Shown: positions 1 to 7,574, counted from the stretch's first letter. The stretch: DNA of 8,585 nt from Acidobacteriota bacterium (GCA_021811745.1 JAJZNH010000907.1:1-8585), one strand, 5' to 3'. The notes: generated by a model not told the origin, from the sequence alone. Numbers and translations: made by a program.

Positions 1-1
1 G

Positions 2-811
2 CAGGGAGATCTGATTTCGACAGCGTTCCTCTCTCACGGCGACACCAAGCACGTGATTCTGCTGCCCGCGAACGTGAAGGAGTGCTTCGAGTTGGCCGGC
101 GCGGCCTTCGACCTGGCAGAGCGGCTGCAAACCCCGGTCTTCGTGTTCACTGATCTCGACCTGGGCATGAACAACTGGATGTCGGAGCCCTTTGCCTATC
201 CCACCAAGCCGCTGGATCGCGGCAAGGTGCTCACGGCCGAGGACCTCAACCGGCTGGGCGGATTCGCGCGCTACCGCGATGTGGACGGCGACGGCATCGG
301 CTGGCGCACGCTGCCGGGAACGGACCATCCCAAAGCTGCTTACTTCACCCGGGGCTCAGGCCACAATGACGCGGCCGGTTACACCGAGAAGCCTGGCGAG
401 TATCAGGGCATTATGGACCGGCTGGCGCGCAAGTTCGAGCACGCTCGCAAGCTGGTTCCTGCGCCGGTGACGGTAAGAAACGGCAAATCGAAGATCGGCT
501 TTCTGGCCTTCGGCACCACCGATTTTGCGCTGCGCGAGAGCATGGACCAGATCGAGAAGGAATTTAGCAAGAAAGTGGACTACATGCGTATCCGCGCCTA
601 TCCGTTCACGCACGAGATTCACGATTTTGTGGCCACGCACGAGCGCGTGTACGTGGTGGAGCAAAACCGCGACGCACAACTGGCTAGCCTGCTGAAACTG
701 GACCTGCCCGCCGATCAGGCCGCCAAGCTGCGCAGCATCCTGTTTTACAACGGCTTGCCCATCGACGCCCGCACCATCACGGATGAGTTTGCCACCAAGG
801 AGGGTCTCTAA
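2..811 (+). CDS. korA: 2-oxoacid:ferredoxin oxidoreductase alpha subunit, C-terminal part (5' end outside window)
   Basis: The reading frame is open from the first bases of the window to TAA at 809-811, giving 269 residues of a protein that begins upstream. The GTG at 53 lies inside the gene and is not a start. The visible part fits the catalytic (gamma-alpha fused) subunit of KorAB-type enzymes: the end of the pyrimidine-binding domain (SHGDTKHVILLPAN, then a TPVFVFTDLDLG strand), a GTDHPKAAYFTRGSGHN segment, and a C-terminal transketolase-like domain (KIGFLAFGTTDFALRES, then YVVEQNRDAQL). The family oxidatively decarboxylates 2-oxoacids with CoA and reduces ferredoxin in the cytoplasm. The YPITPSS-type substrate motif would lie upstream, so 2-oxoglutarate versus pyruvate specificity cannot be read here. 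The gene overlaps korB by one base, which supports one operon and a 1:1 complex. Confidence 0.9.
   Translation, partial: QGDLISTAFLSHGDTKHVILLPANVKECFELAGAAFDLAERLQTPVFVFTDLDLGMNNWMSEPFAYPTKPLDRGKVLTAEDLNRLGGFARYRDVDGDGIGWRTLPGTDHPKAAYFTRGSGHNDAAGYTEKPGEYQGIMDRLARKFEHARKLVPAPVTVRNGKSKIGFLAFGTTDFALRESMDQIEKEFSKKVDYMRIRAYPFTHEIHDFVATHERVYVVEQNRDAQLASLLKLDLPADQAAKLRSILFYNGLPIDARTITDEFATKEGL
797..803 (+). promoter_or_regulatory. Strong Shine-Dalgarno of korB inside the end of korA
   Basis: AAGGAGG lies 7 nt before the ATG at 811 and within the last codons of korA. Together with the TAATG stop/start overlap it points to translational coupling of the two subunits. It also fixes the korB start. Confidence 0.8.
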
Positions 812-1860
812 TGGCCAGCGCAACTGCAAATCCAGCTCCGGGACCGAAAGTGAATCAGCTCGGGCTGCCCATCCTTGAGTACCGCGGGGGCAAGTCCACC
901 CTCTGCGCCGGCTGCGGCCACAACGCCATCTCCGAGCGCATCATCGACGCCATGTTTGAAATGGGCGTGGCGCCCGAACGGGTCGTCAAGATGAGTGGCA
1001 TCGGCTGCTCCTCGAAGAGCCCGGCGTACTTCATGAGCCGCTCGCACAGCTTCAACAGTGTGCACGGACGCATGCCTTCGGTGACCACCGGAGCCGTTCT
1101 GGCCAACCATACCTTGACCGCTCTGGGCGTCTCCGGCGACGGCGACACAGCGTCCATCGGGATTGGCCAGTTTGTCCACCTCATGCGCCGCAATCTGCCC
1201 ATGATCTACATCATCGAGGACAACGGCGTTTATGGCTTGACCAAGGGCCAGTTCTCGGCCACCGCCGACATCGGCTCCGTGCTCAAGCACGGCGTGATTA
1301 ACGATCTGCCGCCCATCGACACTTGCGCCCTTGCCATTCAGTTGGGCGCTACGTTTGTGGGCCGCTCGTTCTCCGGCGACAAGAAGCAGTTGCTGGCCAT
1401 GCTTAAGGCGGCCATCGCGCACAAGGGAACCGTGATGCTCGATGTCTTGAGCCCTTGCGTGACCTTCAACGACCACGAGGGCTCGACCAAGAGCTACAAG
1501 TTCCTGCAGGAGAACGACGAGGCAATCAACGAGGTCGGGTTTGTAGACGACTTCGAGGAGATCGACGTCGATTACGACTCCGGCCAGGTGTTCGACGTGA
1601 AGATGTACGACGGTTCAACCTTGCGGCTGCGCAAGCTGCATGGAGACTACGATCCGACCAACAAAGCCAATGCGGTGCGCACCTTGATGGAAGCGCATGA
1701 GAAGAACGAAATTCTCACCGGCGTCTTCTACATCGAAACCCAGAAGCCGTCCTTCATCGATTTGTTGAACATCGTGGACGAGCCGCTGGCGACACTGCCC
1801 GAATCCATCACGCGCCCTCCCAAGTCCGCGCTCGACAGCCTGATGACGAGCCTCCAGTAG
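811..1860 (+). CDS. korB: 2-oxoacid:ferredoxin oxidoreductase beta subunit
   Basis: This is a complete 349-residue beta subunit, which binds thiamine pyrophosphate (TPP) and one [4Fe-4S] cluster and passes electrons to ferredoxin. The N-terminal CAGCGHN gives C32 and C35, GIGCSSK gives C66 and SPCVTFND gives C216; these match the four cluster ligands of two-subunit OFORs. The TPP/Mg motif is GDGD at 109-112 with N138 in EDNGVYGLTKGQ. GRMPSVTTGAVLAN at about 86-99 is also family-typical. The ATG overlaps the korA stop and has a perfect ribosome binding site. Acidic residues are enriched around 225-260. A long hairpin follows 6 nt after the stop. The family and subunit are secure; the precise 2-oxoacid is not. 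KorAB usually means 2-oxoglutarate, but pyruvate or branched-chain substrates are possible. Confidence 0.94.
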   Translation: MASATANPAPGPKVNQLGLPILEYRGGKSTLCAGCGHNAISERIIDAMFEMGVAPERVVKMSGIGCSSKSPAYFMSRSHSFNSVHGRMPSVTTGAVLANHTLTALGVSGDGDTASIGIGQFVHLMRRNLPMIYIIEDNGVYGLTKGQFSATADIGSVLKHGVINDLPPIDTCALAIQLGATFVGRSFSGDKKQLLAMLKAAIAHKGTVMLDVLSPCVTFNDHEGSTKSYKFLQENDEAINEVGFVDDFEEIDVDYDSGQVFDVKMYDGSTLRLRKLHGDYDPTNKANAVRTLMEAHEKNEILTGVFYIETQKPSFIDLLNIVDEPLATLPESITRPPKSALDSLMTSLQ

Positions 1861-1866
1861 CTCGGA

Positions 1867-1902
1867 GCGCATCCCTGCGGCGAATAGGCCGCGGGGATGC
1901 GC
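1867..1902 (+). terminator. 15-bp hairpin just after korB, probable transcription end
   Basis: The arms GCGCATCCCTGCGGC (1867-1881) and GCCGCGGGGATGCGC (1888-1902) pair over 15 bp with one G-U wobble and a 6-nt GAATAG loop. It starts 6 nt after the korB stop. No T-run follows, so it is not a textbook intrinsic terminator. It could instead protect the 3' end of the korAB mRNA or be a copy of a palindromic repeat. Confidence 0.6.
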
Positions 1903-1983
1903 CGCCCACCTGTTCCAGTCAAGAATGCTCAGCGAGGCTCGCGCCATTCCATGTGCCGCGTTGCGGAGTAGTAGCATCGGTAC

Positions 1984-1988
1984 GGGAG
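1984..1988 (+). promoter_or_regulatory. Ribosome binding site of the glycosidase-like gene
   Basis: GGGAG lies 10 nt before the ATG at 1999. The encoded protein then begins directly with a Tat motif, which supports this start. No convincing -35/-10 pair is visible in 1903-1983. Confidence 0.55.
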
Positions 1989-1998
1989 ATTTTTCTTC

Positions 1999-4191
1999 AT
2001 GGACCGGCGCCTATTCCTGAAAACCGCCGCAGCCGCAGTGCCGCTGGCGCGCATGAGTGACTCGTTTGCCCTGCCATTGGCCCCTGGACTTGATCCCGGA
2101 ACCGTAGCCCAAACCGAAGCCGCTCCTGGAGCCGCCGCCGCAGCCGGCCCGCCCTGGCAGCTCGCCTTGCGCCGCATCGGCCAAACCAACAACACTGAGC
2201 ACGATCCGGCGGTCCTCAATGTCGAGGCCTGGGCCGACTATTGGGCCAGTGCCAAGGTCGGCGTCGTCTTCCTCAGCGTCACCGGCATCGTCGCCTTCTA
2301 TCCCAGCAAGGTGCCCTTCCATCGTCACGCCGAGTACCTCAACGGACGCGATTTCCTCGGTGAGTTGCACGCTGCGGCCCGCAAGCGCGGCCTGCATACC
2401 ATCGCGCGCTACAGTCCCGATCTCAACTGGGACGACGCGCTGGCTGCTCATCCCGAGTGGTTCATGCGCGACGAGCTCGGCCATCCCCTCACCACCCCGG
2501 ACACCCCAAAGCTCTTCCGCACCTGCATGTTCACCAGCTACATGACCGATTACTTCCCCGCGGTGATCCGCGAGGTCAACTCCCGCTACGACATGGACGC
2601 GCACTACAGCAACGGCTGGCCCTCCTTCGAACTGCCCGTCTGCTATTGCAACGCCTGCCGCCAGTTGCCGCCGCCCGGCACACCGGCCTACTGGGACAAA
2701 TTCAACGCGCGCGTCGAGCAGTTGTGGAAGCTCTACGACTCCCTCGCCAAGGAGAAGAAAGCGTCGAGCTTTTACTTCCCCAACATCGGCAACGGCATTC
2801 ACGCCACCCCCAACCTGGCTCAGTTCGGCTCTTATTGCCCGTGGTTCCAGGCCGACAACCAGGGCCGCGGCGGGCAGCCCGCGCCCATCTGGGGCGCCGC
2901 GCAACAGGGCCGCGTCTGCCACGCCGTCCTCGAGGGCGGTATGGCCGCCAACGTCACCGCCGCCTGGTCCACCGGGCCCATCCGCTGGCGCGAGGTCACC
3001 AAGTCCGCCGCTGAAACCCACATGTGGTTCGGCGAAATCCTCGCCAGCGGCATGGTTCCCTACTACCACAAAGTCGGCGCCGAAGACGGCATGGGCGAGG
3101 ACCTGCGCTGGGAAAAAATCGGCCTCGACTACTTCCAGTGGATCGCCCGCCACGATCCCCACTTCGTCAATAAACGCGCCATCGCCGACATCGGCGTGGT
3201 CTTCGGCCAGCGCACCCAGCTCTTCTACCAGCAGCCCCACGACGTCTCCAAGCAGGAAATCTTCGACGCCATGTACTATGCGCTGCTCGAAGGCCGCTTC
3301 CTCTTCGATCTCGTCCACGAAGACCGCCTGCAACTGGAGCGCATCAAGAAGTACTCGGCCCTCATCCTGCCCAACACCGCCCTGCTCAGCGACGAGCAAT
3401 GCCAGCAGTTGCGCGCCTATGTCGCTCAGGGCGGCTCACTGCTGGCCACCTTTGAGACCAGCATGTACAACGAGCGCAACGAGCGCCGCGCCGACTTCGG
3501 CCTCGCCGACGTCTTCGGCATTCACCTCGCCGGCGTCATGACCGAACGCCGCGGCAACTCCAACCCCTATATGGCGCGCATCGAACGCCCGCATCCCATC
3601 CTCGATGGCTTTGTCGATACGCACTGGATTCCCGGCGCCGAGTATCTCCTCCCGCTCAAGCCCGTCGCCAATCCTGTCCTCACCGTGGTGCCCAGCTATG
3701 TGGCCTATCCGCCCGAGCTCTCCTGGCCGCCCATCTCCCACACCAACCAGCCCGCCGCAGTCCTCTCCGAGCGCGGCCAAAGCCGCCTGGCCTACTTCCC
3801 CGGCGACATCGAGGCCACTATGTGGCGCTCCGGCCATACCGATCTCAGCCGCCTTCTCCAGAACACCATTCGCTGGATCTCGCGCGATCAGTCCTCGGTC
3901 CGCATTGAAGGCAAGGGCCTCATTGAAGCCTTTGCCTGGGAAACCCAGCCAGGCTTCGCCGTGCATGTGCTCAACTACACCAACCCCAACGCCCACAAGG
4001 GCTGGCTGCGCGAGTTCTATCCCATCGGTCCGCAGAAGGTCACCTTCCGCCTGCCCGCCGGCCGCCGCGTAACGCGCGTCGAGCTATTGCGCGCCGAGCG
4101 CGACATCCCGTTCCACACAGCCGGCGGCACGGTCGAATTCACCATCCCCTCGGTCGTGGATAACGAAGTCGCTGCCCTCTACTCCGCCTGA
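1999..4191 (+). CDS. Tat-exported glycoside hydrolase-like protein (GH42 / hypothetical glycosyl hydrolase 6 type)
   Basis: This 730-residue protein begins with a twin-arginine signal: RRLFLK at 3-8, then an Ala-rich stretch to about residue 17, followed by an Ala/Pro/Gly-rich linker to about 50. The next part, about 55-390, looks like a TIM-barrel of the GH42/hypothetical glycosyl hydrolase 6 kind. C176 and the C215-x-C217-xx-C220 cluster match the spacing of the zinc site in GH42 beta-galactosidases. From about 395 to 620 follows a class-I-GATase-like fold resembling the GH42 trimerisation domain (ALILPNTALLSDEQ, then VAQGGSLLATFETS). The C-terminus, about 640-730, looks like a small beta domain. 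A carbohydrate substrate in the periplasm or outside the cell is inferred. Oddly, the place of the GH42 acid/base Glu (DNEYG in that family) reads YSNGW, so the catalytic residues may differ or activity may be lost. Codons are very rich in C at the third position. It stands alone, with no transporter or regulator beside it. Confidence 0.78.
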   Translation: MDRRLFLKTAAAAVPLARMSDSFALPLAPGLDPGTVAQTEAAPGAAAAAGPPWQLALRRIGQTNNTEHDPAVLNVEAWADYWASAKVGVVFLSVTGIVAFYPSKVPFHRHAEYLNGRDFLGELHAAARKRGLHTIARYSPDLNWDDALAAHPEWFMRDELGHPLTTPDTPKLFRTCMFTSYMTDYFPAVIREVNSRYDMDAHYSNGWPSFELPVCYCNACRQLPPPGTPAYWDKFNARVEQLWKLYDSLAKEKKASSFYFPNIGNGIHATPNLAQFGSYCPWFQADNQGRGGQPAPIWGAAQQGRVCHAVLEGGMAANVTAAWSTGPIRWREVTKSAAETHMWFGEILASGMVPYYHKVGAEDGMGEDLRWEKIGLDYFQWIARHDPHFVNKRAIADIGVVFGQRTQLFYQQPHDVSKQEIFDAMYYALLEGRFLFDLVHEDRLQLERIKKYSALILPNTALLSDEQCQQLRAYVAQGGSLLATFETSMYNERNERRADFGLADVFGIHLAGVMTERRGNSNPYMARIERPHPILDGFVDTHWIPGAEYLLPLKPVANPVLTVVPSYVAYPPELSWPPISHTNQPAAVLSERGQSRLAYFPGDIEATMWRSGHTDLSRLLQNTIRWISRDQSSVRIEGKGLIEAFAWETQPGFAVHVLNYTNPNAHKGWLREFYPIGPQKVTFRLPAGRRVTRVELLRAERDIPFHTAGGTVEFTIPSVVDNEVAALYSA

Positions 4192-4200
4192 AGACAAGTG

Positions 4201-4229
4201 CCGCACGCCGTCTGGCGGAGCGCCTGCGG
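4201..4229 (+). terminator. Weak imperfect hairpin after the glycosidase-like gene
   Basis: CCGCA (4201-4205) pairs with TGCGG (4225-4229), and CGCC (4206-4209) pairs with GGCG (4214-4217), leaving a 7-nt bulge. It begins 9 nt after the stop. There is no T-tract, so a terminator role is only possible. Confidence 0.25.
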
Positions 4230-4682
4230 ATTACTGCGAATCTTCCCACTTGCTTCAACGGTAGGCCGCCACTCTATACAACGTTATGCCCACACCCTGT
4301 ACTACGAAATCTCACCACCGGTGATGGATCGACCCCTGTCAACAGCATCGTCCCGCCGACCGCGGCAATCTGCCCGGCTAGAGAAAGAGAGACGATCCCG
4401 GGCCGACGGCCAATGGATGGCAAAGAGAAGAGTCGCCGGTCATTTCGAGGGAGCCGGACTTGAAGATCGTAGTCGGCTTACCGACTGAGATCAGCACATC
4501 GCCGGTCCACACATTCTGGCGGGGCACAGGCTCGGAAACCCCCGCGTCATCGATGTCTATGCATCTCCGGTGCAGACTCCTCGAAGGCTCTCAAGGGCTT
4601 TGAAGGCCACATGCATTCTGTCATTCGGACCGGCAAGAATCCCAACCCGGTGAGCCATGGGCCGAACCCTTCCAGACTATGG

Positions 4683-4707
4683 AACAGCTCAGTACGCTTG
4701 AGCTGCT
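4683..4707 (-). terminator. Hairpin downstream of rocD
   Basis: CAGCTCA (4685-4691) and TGAGCTG (4699-4705) form a perfect 7-bp stem with a 7-nt loop, extendable by a wobble and an A-T pair. It lies about 26 nt after the rocD stop on the - strand. Only a short T pair follows, so it is a plausible but not strong terminator of the rocD operon. Confidence 0.4.
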
Positions 4708-4732
4708 TCATAGTTTGGCCCCACTGAAAAGC

Positions 4733-5956
4733 TTACCGGCTTGCCCCTATGACCTTCGCGATCCGCTCGAATGCCCAATCGAGTTCTTCCTGTGTCACGA
4801 CAAGCGGAGGCCCAATGCGGATGACGTGATCGTGAGTCTCCTTGCACAGGATTCCTTCGTCCTTCAGGGCTTCGCAATAGGGGCGAGCCTTGGTGTGGAG
4901 TTCGACACCGATCCACAGGCCTTTTCCACGAACGTCTTTGATGGCGGCACTGCGGAGCGATTGAAGCCGAGAGAGGAAGTAAGCTCCCAGTTCCGCAGAC
5001 CGCTCGACCATCTTCTCTTCAATCAGGACACGCAGGGCGGTTCTGGCAATGGCGCATCCGAGCGGGTTTCCTCCGAACGTACTGCCGTGGTCGCCGGGCG
5101 TGATGACACCCAGAATCGCGCGAGACGCAAGAACGGCCGAAACCGGATAAAAGCCGCCGGCCAAGGCTTTGCCCACGATCAGCACATCCGGCGTGATTCC
5201 TTCGTGCATGTAGGCGAAGAGCCTGCCAGTGCGCCCCAGGCCGGACTGAATTTCATCTGCCATGAGAAGCACCCGGTTTTGGCGGCAGATCTCAGCTGCT
5301 TCGCGGAGGAATCCGATCGGCGGGATCAGGATTCCAGCTTCGCCCTGGATCGGTTCCACGAGAAATGCACAGGTATTCGGCGTGATGGCGTTGCGCAATG
5401 CCTCAGCGTCGCCATAGGGGATCACCTTGAATCCGGGCGCGAAGGGACCGAAACCATCGCGATACTGTTCGTCGGTTGAGAAGCCCACAATGGTAACGGT
5501 GCGCCCATGGAAGTTGTTGGCACAGACAACGATTTCGGCCTTGTCCGGTGGGATGCCCTTCACCTTGTAGCCCCACTTGCGCGCTACCTTAATGGCGCTC
5601 TCCACAGCCTCGGTGCCGGAATTCATCGGCAATACCATGTCGAAGCCCGTCAGATCGTGAAGATCTTTGCAAAGAAGGGGAAGTTGGGCGTTTCGAAATG
5701 CGCGCGAGGTTAGCGTGACTTTTTTGGCCTGTTCTTCGAGCGTTTGAAGAATCTTTGGGTGACAGTGACCTTGATTCACCGCAGAGTATGCGGCCAGGCA
5801 ATCCAGATAACGTTTGCCTTCGACGTCATAAACCCAAACGCCCTCAGCACGTTCAATCACTACGTCGAGAGGACGATAGTTGTGCGCTCCGTATTGCCGT
5901 TCAAGCTCGACAAGCTCCTGAGCTTGCCTCTGCGGCTCTGTAAATGAAGTATTCAT
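4733..5956 (-). CDS. rocD: Ornithine aminotransferase (ornithine--oxo-acid transaminase)
   Basis: This 407-residue cytoplasmic class III aminotransferase is PLP-dependent. It converts ornithine and 2-oxoglutarate to glutamate semialdehyde and glutamate, linking arginine and proline metabolism. With numbering from ATG 5956, the PLP lysine is K263 in [15 protein letters not shown]234 in [13 protein letters not shown] holds the pyridine nitrogen. R152 in HGRT, E201 in VEPIQGEAG and the [13 protein letters not shown] segment are family hallmarks that separate ornithine from acetylornithine or GABA aminotransferases. [12 protein letters not shown] and [11 protein letters not shown] are also typical. 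The length is normal. An upstream in-frame GTG at 5962 is possible, but GAGAG sits 5 nt before the ATG and would be too close for the GTG. The gene follows an unknown 161-aa gene by 29 nt, probably in one operon. Proline synthesis or arginine breakdown are both possible roles. Confidence 0.95.
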   Translation of the reverse strand: MNTSFTEPQRQAQELVELERQYGAHNYRPLDVVIERAEGVWVYDVEGKRYLDCLAAYSAVNQGHCHPKILQTLEEQAKKVTLTSRAFRNAQLPLLCKDLHDLTGFDMVLPMNSGTEAVESAIKVARKWGYKVKGIPPDKAEIVVCANNFHGRTVTIVGFSTDEQYRDGFGPFAPGFKVIPYGDAEALRNAITPNTCAFLVEPIQGEAGILIPPIGFLREAAEICRQNRVLLMADEIQSGLGRTGRLFAYMHEGITPDVLIVGKALAGGFYPVSAVLASRAILGVITPGDHGSTFGGNPLGCAIARTALRVLIEEKMVERSAELGAYFLSRLQSLRSAAIKDVRGKGLWIGVELHTKARPYCEALKDEGILCKETHDHVIRIGPPLVVTQEELDWAFERIAKVIGASR

Positions 5957-5985
5957 AATCACTCTCTTATTTTGCCTTGCCGTCT

Positions 5986-6471
5986 TTATTCTCCGGCTGG
6001 CAGGACTTGTTCAATCGCCGCCCAGGACCCACCTTGAAGCACGAGATACTTGAGGTAGAGCGCCGCTCCGGCTCGATCAGCCGATTCGAGCAAGCTGCGA
6101 GCAGCCGTCTGAACCTGCTCATTTGAGAGGGTTGCCAGGTCAAACGACTCCTCGATCATGCCTTCGGCATGGGGAATCTTGAGCAATTCTAGAAAACTGA
6201 TAATCACGTCCCGATGCTCGTGGAGAAGATACTTCTTCAGAAGGTCGTCCACCATCTGGTCAGGGAGCGAAAGGGCTGCCGCCGTCCAGTTGGCCAGCCT
6301 CTCGATCGGGCTCTTGCGGACTGTGACCTCACGCAAATTTCTTGCTTTTGCCAGAGATGCGAAGAGAAACTGCTTCTCGGCGCCTTTTGATTCAGCCCAA
6401 AAAACCTTGCTGGCAGCGATTCGGGTCTCTTGGGGCATTTGTCGCCATATACGGTTTGCAGAAACTGGCAT
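5986..6471 (-). CDS. Hypothetical 161-aa helical protein, probable operon partner of rocD
   Basis: I do not recognise this family. The frame is open further upstream to 6666, but the ATG at 6471 has GAGAGGA ending 6 nt before it and begins a compact protein ([14 protein letters not shown]), so I chose that start; 161 residues result. The sequence is predicted largely alpha-helical, with no signal peptide, membrane segment or Cys motif. Its C-terminal half is rich in Leu and Glu/Asp ([17 protein letters not shown], then [17 protein letters not shown]). It is likely cytoplasmic and could be a helical-repeat or adaptor-type protein, which is inference from composition only. The stop lies 29 nt before the rocD start with no hairpin between, which supports co-transcription. 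A functional tie to ornithine metabolism is not shown by the sequence. Confidence 0.75.
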   Translation of the reverse strand: MPVSANRIWRQMPQETRIAASKVFWAESKGAEKQFLFASLAKARNLREVTVRKSPIERLANWTAAALSLPDQMVDDLLKKYLLHEHRDVIISFLELLKIPHAEGMIEESFDLATLSNEQVQTAARSLLESADRAGAALYLKYLVLQGGSWAAIEQVLPAGE

Positions 6472-6477
6472 CACGGA

Positions 6478-6484
6478 TCCTCTC
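6478..6484 (-). promoter_or_regulatory. Ribosome binding site that sets the start of the 161-aa gene
   Basis: On the - strand GAGAGGA ends 6 nt before the ATG at 6471. The longer upstream alternatives in this frame lack such a site. Confidence 0.55.
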
Positions 6485-6491
6485 ATACGGC

Positions 6492-6505
6492 GAATCTGAA
6501 GATTC
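6492..6505. promoter_or_regulatory. Perfect 6-2-6 dyad upstream of the 161-aa gene
   Basis: GAATCT-GA-AGATTC is a perfect inverted repeat just upstream of the ribosome binding site of the - strand operon. It could be an operator for a dimeric regulator or a small 5'-UTR hairpin. Neither role is proven, and no clear promoter could be placed next to it. Confidence 0.3.
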
Positions 6506-6669
6506 AGCTTTGATGATACCCGTCGCAGGGAAATTCTTACGGAAGGCTGCGGGCCGTGGATGCGAGCCTGACCTGCAAGAGCAGCGCAAGACGGATCTTC
6601 AAAGGGCAATCCAGAGATAAGTTCTCGCCCGAAAGGTTCTTGATTCGAGGCAGACCGCCAAGTCACTCG

Positions 6670-6722
6670 CCCACCGCGAATTTTGCCGGTGGGGCGGCCA
6701 ATCCCGCGAATCCCCCCACCGG
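6670..6722. repeat. Three-part inverted repeat allowing two alternative stem-loops
   Basis: Arm A CCCACCG (6670-6676) pairs with CGGTGGG (6687-6693). The same middle arm, as CCGGTGGGG (6686-6694), also pairs over 9 bp with CCCCACCGG (6714-6722). The two stems cannot form together. CGCGAAT also occurs in both halves. There is no T-run on either side. It could be an attenuator-like leader or a degraded palindromic repeat. Confidence 0.45.
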
Positions 6723-6931
6723 GCCTCGAGGAATGCTCAACTGGTAAACAGTTTCACAGGGAAGCATCGATGGGATGAGGAGGCCGGTCATCTGGGCGTT
6801 TGCCGTATTTACGACGCCGGTCACACAGCGCGGGCAGACACGCCGGGCAGTCAGCTCGGAGCGAAGAAACTGCAGAAGGCGTAAAGTTATCGCACTGTTT
6901 GATCTGGGCGCGGCATCCACGTTCCAGAGAC

Positions 6932-6935
6932 GAGG
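6932..6935 (+). promoter_or_regulatory. Ribosome binding site of the secreted-protein gene
   Basis: GAGG lies 6 nt before the ATG at 6942. The start is supported further by the signal peptide that begins there. Confidence 0.5.
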
Positions 6936-6941
6936 TGTGGC

Positions 6942-7502
6942 ATGAAAGCCTATAAGACGGTGGTTCTCCTGTTGGTGTTTGTTCCCGTGCTTGCTTCCGC
7001 TCGCAAAAAAAACAACGAACCCAGGCTGCCCGCCATTTTCAACCAGGCTAAATTTGTCTATGTCCAGGCGTTCGACGGAGGCGAGTACAATCCCAACCTG
7101 CTTCCGGAGGACCGTCGGGCCATCCTGGATGTGATGAACGCGATCCGGAAGTGGGACCGCTACGTACTTGTCTATCAACAGTCACAGGCAGATCTCGTTT
7201 TTCTGGTGCGCACGGGACAGTTGGTGACAGGCCGGGCAAACGTGGGGATTATTCGCCAGCCATTTCCCGGAACACCAGGAGCAAACGGGAACGTTGCCGG
7301 GGCGGGAGCCGAGGTCGGCCCTCCCGACGATCTGTTGTGGGTTTGCATGCTCAAGCCTGACGGCACGCTAAGCGCGCCTCTTTGGAGCCGCACGGAAAAG
7401 GACGGGCTGGAGTCTCCTGATGTACCGCTGTTCAAGGAGTTCAAGAGAGAAGTGGACAAAGCTTACCCGAGGACGGCCGCAAGCAAGGCGAAAATGCCTT
7501 GA
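6942..7502 (+). CDS. Secreted protein of unknown function, 186 aa
   Basis: The protein starts with a clean Sec signal peptide: K2 and K5, a hydrophobic core VVLLLVFVPVL, and an Ala-Ser-Ala site that predicts cleavage after residue 20. No lipobox Cys follows, so it is probably periplasmic or secreted. The mature part of about 166 residues has a conserved-looking block with FVYVQAFDGG and LVYQQSQADLVFLVRTG, which suggests an alternating beta/alpha fold. A Gly/Ala/Pro-rich loop at about 108-130 is followed by DDLLWVCML, PLWSRTEKDGL and a final charged helix. I do not recognise a named domain; short secreted proteins of this style occur in Acidobacteriota. The start has a GAGG ribosome binding site. 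The gene stands alone, facing away from the rocD operon and followed by decayed DNA. Function is unknown. Confidence 0.8.
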   Translation: MKAYKTVVLLLVFVPVLASARKKNNEPRLPAIFNQAKFVYVQAFDGGEYNPNLLPEDRRAILDVMNAIRKWDRYVLVYQQSQADLVFLVRTGQLVTGRANVGIIRQPFPGTPGANGNVAGAGAEVGPPDDLLWVCMLKPDGTLSAPLWSRTEKDGLESPDVPLFKEFKREVDKAYPRTAASKAKMP

Positions 7503-7503
7503 G

Positions 7504-7525
7504 GCGCCGCGTGGGCGGGAGGCGC
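7504..7525 (+). terminator. Weak hairpin after the secreted-protein gene
   Basis: GCGCC (7504-7508) and GGCGC (7521-7525) give a 5-bp stem right after the stop. No T-run follows, so it is only a possible transcription end. Confidence 0.2.
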
Positions 7526-7574
7526 AACGCTTCCCAGCCACAAACCGAGTATCCTCGTCCGACACGAGCACATT

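Larger units (their letters stand above)
4192..4732. other. 541-bp gap between convergent genes, no convincing gene
   Basis: The gap separates the ends of the glycosidase-like gene and rocD. A short + frame starting at GTG 4321 or ATG 4324 and ending at 4488 gives an Arg/Ser-rich peptide that I do not recognise and that lacks a clear ribosome binding site. On the - strand, 4378-4590 is open without a start codon and includes WTGDVLISVGKPTTIF, which looks protein-like and may be a gene scrap. TTGCTT (4250-4255) and TATACA (4275-4280) resemble a promoter, but the 19-nt spacing is long. A small dyad AGTCGG/CCGACT sits at 4471-4486. Confidence 0.5.
6506..6941. other. Divergent intergenic region
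   Basis: This region lies between the - strand operon and the + strand secreted-protein gene and should carry promoters for both. I could not place a convincing -35/-10 pair for either. It contains the overlapping stem-loops at 6670-6722 and a GCCGGTCA direct repeat at 6783-6790 and 6816-6823. Open frames crossing it on both strands show no recognisable protein. Confidence 0.5.

Noticed and set aside
808..1476. 222-aa open frame on the - strand
   Set aside because: It is the antisense shadow of korB, rich in His/Ala/Gly, without a ribosome binding site or a recognised motif.
2011..3399. 462-aa open frame on the - strand
   Set aside because: It lies opposite the glycosidase-like gene and results from its GC-rich, C-ending codons. 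The low-complexity Gly/Ala/Val peptide has no family features.
4679..5479. 266-aa open frame on the + strand
   Set aside because: It is antisense to rocD, whose family match is unambiguous, and the peptide shows no domain.
5957..5962. GTG start of rocD two codons upstream
   Set aside because: The GAGAG element is spaced well for ATG 5956 but almost touches the GTG.
6472..6666. N-terminal extension of the 161-aa protein to 6666
   Set aside because: The extension is Arg/Ser/Pro-rich and unlike the rest of the protein, and the good ribosome binding site points to the ATG at 6471.
6783..6823. GCCGGTCA direct repeat 33 bp apart
   Set aside because: An 8-base repeat in a few hundred GC-rich bases is expected by chance, and no promoter could be placed beside it.
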